Below, one piece after another: positions 60,178-64,000 of a DNA stretch of 64,000 bases (position 1 is the stretch's first letter; the number at the start of each line of letters is the position of its first letter). The translations under genes and the position numbers were made by a program. The notes beneath the pieces are model-generated. The model was not told the DNA's origin and did no database searches. It saw nothing but the letters and a program-made list of their open reading frames with translations. The stretch comes from an uncultured Clostridia bacterium (GTDB taxonomy: Bacteria; Bacillota; Clostridia; Christensenellales; Aristaeellaceae), in the NCBI GenBank assembly GCA_934670175.1, contig CAKUOX010000001.1:1-64000 (forward strand), in the 5' to 3' direction.

Positions 60178-60219
60178 TTGCGCGCCGAATTGCCTTTCGC
60201 GGGCGCACTGTGCTATAAT
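60178..60219 (+). promoter_or_regulatory. Repeated promoter module, copy 3 (two-component operon)
   Basis: GCGCGCCGAATTGCCT, 18-base spacer, TATAATTCTGCTG: TTGCCT 60190-60195, TATAAT 60214-60219. Confidence 0.75.
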
Positions 60220-60249
60220 TCTGCTGTAATGGGCATGTGTGGGGGTGTG

Positions 60250-60939
60250 ATGGTGAAGAGGATACTGCTGCTGGAGGACGACGCGGCGCTGGGGCAGGGC
60301 ATACAGCTGGCGCTGCAGCTCGCAGATGCGCAGATCACGCTGTGCCGCAGCCTGCTTCAGGCGCGGCAGCTGCTGAGCGGGGCTGCGTTTGATCTGCTGA
60401 TACTGGACGTCAACCTGCCGGATGGAAGCGGGCTCGAGCTGCTGCGCGAACAGAAGGCGCTGCGTCCGGAGATCCCCGCCATACTGCTGACGGCCAACGA
60501 TCTGGAGCTGGACGAGGTCACGGGGCTGGAGTCCGGCGCGGACGATTACATCACCAAGCCGTTTTCCCTCGCCGTGCTTCGGGCGCGCGTCAACGCGCAG
60601 CTTCGCCGCAGCGCCGCGGCGGGAAGCGCGGCGCTGGCGCTGGGGGCGTACACCTTCGATTTTGAGCGCATGGTCTACCGAAAAAACGGTGCGTCCATTG
60701 AGCTGAGCCGCGCAGAACAGCGGCTGCTGCGCGCGTTGGTGGAAAACCGCGGGCATGCCGTGAGCCGCGCCGCGCTGGTGGACCGCGTGTGGACGGACGG
60801 CGGGGAATATGTGGATGAGAATGCGCTGACGGTCACGGTCAGGCGGCTGCGCGCCAAGCTGGAGGACGATCCGGCGTCGCCGCGCTGCCTGAAGACCGTA
60901 TACGGCATCGGCTATATGTGGGCGGTGGACGCATGCTGA
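60250..60939 (+). CDS. OmpR-family response regulator
   Basis: A 229-residue regulator. ATG 60250 (GGGGG upstream) gives MVKRILLLEDDAALGQGIQL. Receiver: acidic LLEDD, phosphorylation Asp in LILDVNLPDGSG, Thr in AILLTAND, Lys in DYITKPFSL. The C-terminal winged helix (about 125-225) includes LVDRVWTDGGEYVDENALTVTVRRLR and KTVYGIGYMW, as in OmpR/PhoB proteins. It overlaps the kinase gene, and the ABC transporter downstream suggests regulation of antimicrobial-peptide or envelope-stress export. Confidence 0.93.
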   Translation: MVKRILLLEDDAALGQGIQLALQLADAQITLCRSLLQARQLLSGAAFDLLILDVNLPDGSGLELLREQKALRPEIPAILLTANDLELDEVTGLESGADDYITKPFSLAVLRARVNAQLRRSAAAGSAALALGAYTFDFERMVYRKNGASIELSRAEQRLLRALVENRGHAVSRAALVDRVWTDGGEYVDENALTVTVRRLRAKLEDDPASPRCLKTVYGIGYMWAVDAC

Positions 60940-61853
60940 TCGCCGCGCTGGTATTGCTGTCCGCGTTGGCCGCAGCGTTCGCCCTGTGGCAGCGCGCGCA
61001 GGCGGTGCGGACGCTGCGCCGTCTGGACGAGATGCTCACGCAGGCGATGGACGGCGCGTTTACCGCGTCACGCTTCGATGAAACGCGGCTCTCTGCCGTG
61101 GAGGCGCGCTTTGCGCGCTATCTGGCCTCGTCCGCCGTATCTGCGCGGCGGGTACAGGCGGAAAGGGAAGCGGTAAAGGCGCTCATCGGCGATATTGCGC
61201 ACCAGACTCGAACGCCGCTCGCGAATATTCGGCTTTACGCTCAGCTGCTGGCGGAGCAGCCGCTGAGCGCACAGGGGTGCGTTTGTGCGGCGGCGCTGGA
61301 CGCGCAGACGGAAAAGCTGCAGGGGCTGCTGGAGGCGCTGGTCAAGACCTCGCGGCTGGAGACAGGCGTTCTGGCGCTGCACCCCGAACCGGCGGCGGTC
61401 GCGCCGGTTGTCGAACGCGCGGCGGCGCAATACCTGCCAAAGGCGGCGGGAAAGGGCGTTGCGCTGACGGTGGAGCCGCCGCAGCAGGATATGATCGCCG
61501 TCCTCGATGTGAAATGGACGGAGGAGGCGCTGTGCAACCTGCTGGACAACGCCGTGAAATACACGCCGTCCGGCGGCAGCGTCGCCGTTTGCGCGCGTGC
61601 CTATGAGATGTTCTGCCGCATCGATATTGTCGATACCGGCTGCGGCATTGCCGAGGACGAGCAGGCGCGCATTTTCGGGCGCTTCTATCGCAGCCCGTCT
61701 GCGGCGCAGGTGCAGGGCGTTGGCGTCGGGCTGTATCTGACGCGGCAGATCCTCGCCTGCGAGGGCGGCTATGTCAGGGTCGCCAGCGCGCCGGGCAGGG
61801 GCAGCACCTTTTCCGTTTTCCTGCCGAGGCAGGCGCCGGATACGCAAAAGTGA
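60933..61853 (+). CDS. Sensor histidine kinase
   Basis: A 306-residue membrane kinase; ATG 60933 overlaps the regulator stop by 7 bases. One N-terminal helix (LIAALVLLSALAAAFALWQ) is visible; there is no large extracytoplasmic domain, as in intramembrane-sensing kinases of the BceS/VraS style that rely on an ABC transporter for sensing. H-box: ALIGDIAHQTRTPLANIRLY. N-box: NLLDNAVKYTPSGG. G boxes: VDTGCGIAEDEQARIFGRFYR and GVGVGLYLTRQI. Complete. Confidence 0.92.
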   Translation: MLIAALVLLSALAAAFALWQRAQAVRTLRRLDEMLTQAMDGAFTASRFDETRLSAVEARFARYLASSAVSARRVQAEREAVKALIGDIAHQTRTPLANIRLYAQLLAEQPLSAQGCVCAAALDAQTEKLQGLLEALVKTSRLETGVLALHPEPAAVAPVVERAAAQYLPKAAGKGVALTVEPPQQDMIAVLDVKWTEEALCNLLDNAVKYTPSGGSVAVCARAYEMFCRIDIVDTGCGIAEDEQARIFGRFYRSPSAAQVQGVGVGLYLTRQILACEGGYVRVASAPGRGSTFSVFLPRQAPDTQK

Positions 61854-61904
61854 CGAAAGCGTTATATTCCGGAAAGCGCCAGGACACAGGACGCTGTTAT
61901 CATA

Positions 61905-61942
61905 AATGCTGCGGATAGTTACTTCTGCAGCATTGCTTTTTA
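61905..61942 (+). terminator. Terminator or attenuator between kinase and ABC genes
   Basis: AATGCTGC (61905-61912) pairs with GCAGCATT (61927-61934), followed by GCTTTTTAT. It may separate regulator and transporter transcription or reduce read-through. Confidence 0.65.
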
Positions 61943-61959
61943 TCCGGAGGTATTTTGGT

Positions 61960-62631
61960 ATGACTGCGATTCTTGAAACACAGGCACTGAAGAAAATCTA
62001 TGGCAGCGGCGAAACGGCGGTTCGCGCGCTGGACGGCGTGAATCTGCGCGTGAACAGCGGCGAATTTGTCGCCATTGTGGGCACATCCGGCTCCGGCAAA
62101 TCCACGCTGCTGCACATGCTGGGCGGACTGGATCGGCCGACCGAGGGCAAGGTGCTGGTGGACGGCCAGGATATTTTTGCTCTGGACGACGAGGCGCTTA
62201 CCATTTTCAGGCGCAGGTGCATCGGCTTCGTGTTCCAGAGCTACAACCTTGCGCCCATGCTCAGCGCGTATGAGAACATCGTGCTGCCCGTACAGCTGGA
62301 CGGCGGCAGGGTGGACGAAAAATATGTGCGGGAGGTCATCGAGACCTTGGGGCTCGCCAAACGGCTGAACAACCTGCCCAACCAGCTTTCCGGCGGTCAG
62401 CAGCAGCGCGTGGCCATTGCCCGCGCCCTCGCCGCCAAGCCGGCGATCATACTGGCGGACGAGCCGACCGGCAACCTGGATTCCAAAACCAGTCAGGATG
62501 TGCTGGGACTGATGAAGGTGACGGGCCAGCGCTTTTCACAGACCATGGTGATGATTACCCATAACGAGGCGATCGCCCAGCTGGCCGACCGCATCGTCCG
62601 CATTGAGGACGGCCGCATCGCGGTGCGCTGA
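61960..62631 (+). CDS. MacB/LolD-like ABC transporter ATPase
   Basis: A 223-residue ATPase; CCGGAGG at 61944-61950 supports ATG 61960 (MTAILETQALKKIYGSGE). Walker A GTSGSGKSTLLHMLGG, Q-loop FVFQSYNLAPML, signature LSGGQQQRVAIARAL, Walker B IILADEPTGNLD, switch His in MITHNEA. This is the family that pairs with FtsX-type permeases for peptide or antibiotic export or sensing. The permease gene follows after 14 bases. Confidence 0.95.
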   Translation: MTAILETQALKKIYGSGETAVRALDGVNLRVNSGEFVAIVGTSGSGKSTLLHMLGGLDRPTEGKVLVDGQDIFALDDEALTIFRRRCIGFVFQSYNLAPMLSAYENIVLPVQLDGGRVDEKYVREVIETLGLAKRLNNLPNQLSGGQQQRVAIARALAAKPAIILADEPTGNLDSKTSQDVLGLMKVTGQRFSQTMVMITHNEAIAQLADRIVRIEDGRIAVR

Positions 62632-62645
62632 GGGGGCGAGTGAAG

Positions 62646-64000
62646 ATGAAGGTCAACAATCGCAAATGCGTGCTCAGGTTGGGGCTGCGCAGTCTGCGCG
62701 TCAACCGCACGCGCAATCTGGTGGCAGTGCTGGCCATCGCGCTGACCGCCATGCTGTTTACATCGCTGTTCACCATCGCCTTTTCCATCAACGACGGCAT
62801 ACAGCAGTCCGGCTTTCGGCAGGCGGGCGGCTGGGCGCACGGCGGCTTTAAATATCTGACTGAGGCGCAGTTTAACGAGCTCAGTCAGGACGCGCGCATT
62901 TCGCAGTACGGCCTGCGGCGCTATCTGGGCATGCCGACGGACGCGCCGTTTAACAAGCATCATGTTGAGCTGAGCTATGCAGACGCGAACCAGGCGCACT
63001 GGATGTTCTGCGATCCTGTGGAAGGGCGTTTGCCCGAGGCGGGCACGAACGAGGCCGCCGCGGACACCCGCGTGCTGGAGCTGTTGGGGATCGAGCCCCA
63101 GCTCGGTGCGGAATTCAGCCTAAAGTTTCAGGTGGACGGACATGCGGCGGAGCAGCGCTTTACGCTCTGCGGCTGGTGGCGCGGTGACGAGGCCTCGAGC
63201 GCGAGTCATGTGCTCATTCCTGAAAGCCGGGTCGACGCGATATTGCAGGAAACGGGCGTCACGCCGCCGGGCGATGACGGCATGACCGGTACCTGGAGCA
63301 TGGACGTGATGCTCGGCAGCGGCGCGCGGCACATTCAGGCGGAGCTGGACGCCATATTGCGCGACCATGGCTATCAGAGCGACAGCCGCGCGCAGGACGG
63401 CTTCGTGGCGGCAGGCGTCAACTGGGCGTACACCGGCGCGCAGCTTTCCGAAAAGCTGGATACGCGCACGGTGGTACTGCTTCTGGTTATGCTGGCGATG
63501 ATCCTGCTGACGGGCTATCTGATCATCTACAACGTGTTTCAGGTCTCCGTAGCTGGCGATATTCGGCTCTATGGCATGCTTAAGACCATCGGCACCACGC
63601 CGCGCCAGCTGCGGCGCATCATCCGCGTGCAGGCGACGGTACTCGCATTCGTGGGCATTCCGGTGGGATCGTTGCTGGGCTGGGCGCTGGGCGGCGTGCT
63701 GACGCCAGCCGTTGCGGCGCGGCTGAACGGCGTGAGCGCGGGCGTGTCGCTCAATCCGCTGCTCTTTGCCGGCAGCGCCGCCTTTGCTTTGGCAACGGTG
63801 CTCATCTCCTGCCGCCGTCCCGGGCGCATGGCGGCGCGCGTCTCGCCGATCGAGGCGCTGCGCTACACTGAGAGCGCGGCTGGCTCCGCGAAAAAGCGCG
63901 CGCGGCGCAGGGCGCGCAGGGCGTGGCCGCTGTCCATGGCGTGGGGAAATCTCGGACGCAATCGGGGTAAGACGCTGGTCACGGTGCTGTCGCTGTCGCT
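62646..64000 (+). CDS. FtsX/MacB-type ABC permease, partial (continues past right edge)
   Basis: An open frame of at least 451 codons from ATG 62646, with GGGGGCGAG upstream, running out of the window. It begins MKVNNRKCVLRLGLRSLRVN followed by the first membrane helix (LVAVLAIALTAMLFTSLFT), a long extracytoplasmic domain (about 60-275), then the FtsX core: LLLVMLAMILLTGYLIIYNVFQVSV, RLYGMLKTIGTTPRQLRRIIR (coupling helix) and two more helices. The next repeat starts at LSMAWGNLGRNRGKT, so the full protein is probably a BceB-length permease of 8-10 helices. Confidence 0.9.
   Translation, partial: MKVNNRKCVLRLGLRSLRVNRTRNLVAVLAIALTAMLFTSLFTIAFSINDGIQQSGFRQAGGWAHGGFKYLTEAQFNELSQDARISQYGLRRYLGMPTDAPFNKHHVELSYADANQAHWMFCDPVEGRLPEAGTNEAAADTRVLELLGIEPQLGAEFSLKFQVDGHAAEQRFTLCGWWRGDEASSASHVLIPESRVDAILQETGVTPPGDDGMTGTWSMDVMLGSGARHIQAELDAILRDHGYQSDSRAQDGFVAAGVNWAYTGAQLSEKLDTRTVVLLLVMLAMILLTGYLIIYNVFQVSVAGDIRLYGMLKTIGTTPRQLRRIIRVQATVLAFVGIPVGSLLGWALGGVLTPAVAARLNGVSAGVSLNPLLFAGSAAFALATVLISCRRPGRMAARVSPIEALRYTESAAGSAKKRARRRARRAWPLSMAWGNLGRNRGKTLVTVLSLS

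Overview
The window looks like the chromosome of a gut-type Clostridia (Bacillota) bacterium with fairly high G+C. The signs are strong AGGAGG-type ribosome binding sites, TTGACA/TATAAT promoters, dockerin and cohesin surface proteins, an ECF-type transporter, and a MoxR-DUF58-transglutaminase cluster. No 16S rRNA or species marker is present, so the genus cannot be named.

Region by region. (1) 1-2880: an unrecognised gene leaving the left edge, a mirrored divergent promoter with paired operators, a small HTH-like protein, a short ORF and a DUF3825 protein. (2) 3330-37854: the centrepiece. Four cobalamin riboswitches (three classical promoter/terminator cassettes and one whose ribosome site lies in a hairpin) control four transcription units. 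Two plus-strand units encode secreted cohesin/dockerin proteins. One minus-strand unit encodes a 2780-residue surface protein, a C39-like peptidase with a dockerin, a membrane-anchored cohesin-like protein and an alpha/alpha-toroid protein. The fourth unit runs from a DUF4430 protein through MoxR, DUF58, a TgpA-like protein, two DUF2284 metal-binding proteins and a FecR-DUF4430 protein to a complete ECF transporter (T, fused A-A, S, T). (3) 38313-53111: a 14.8-kb integrated satellite element flanked by a 23-bp direct repeat from a tRNA 3' end. It carries integrase, AlpA-like regulator, primase and helicase, a candidate iteron origin, portal, protease-capsid, connector, HNH, large terminase and head-tail adaptor, but no tail or lysis genes, plus an AlwI-like restriction-modification cargo. 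(4) 53200-64000: chromosomal genes: YczE-like membrane protein, low-molecular-weight phosphatase, LysR regulator, flavodoxin, SDR, a frameshifted UvrA-like ABC protein, a PH-like membrane protein, and a two-component system followed by a MacB-like ABC transporter that runs out of the window.

My main inference is that region 2 is a cell-surface corrinoid acquisition system. The riboswitches tie expression to B12 status. The alpha/alpha toroid and DUF4430 domains correspond to the two halves of animal transcobalamin/intrinsic factor. Cohesin-dockerin pairs could assemble the secreted parts on the cell surface, and the ECF transporter would bring the ligand in. The riboswitch and domain signals are visible in the sequence; corrinoid binding and assembly are not demonstrated.
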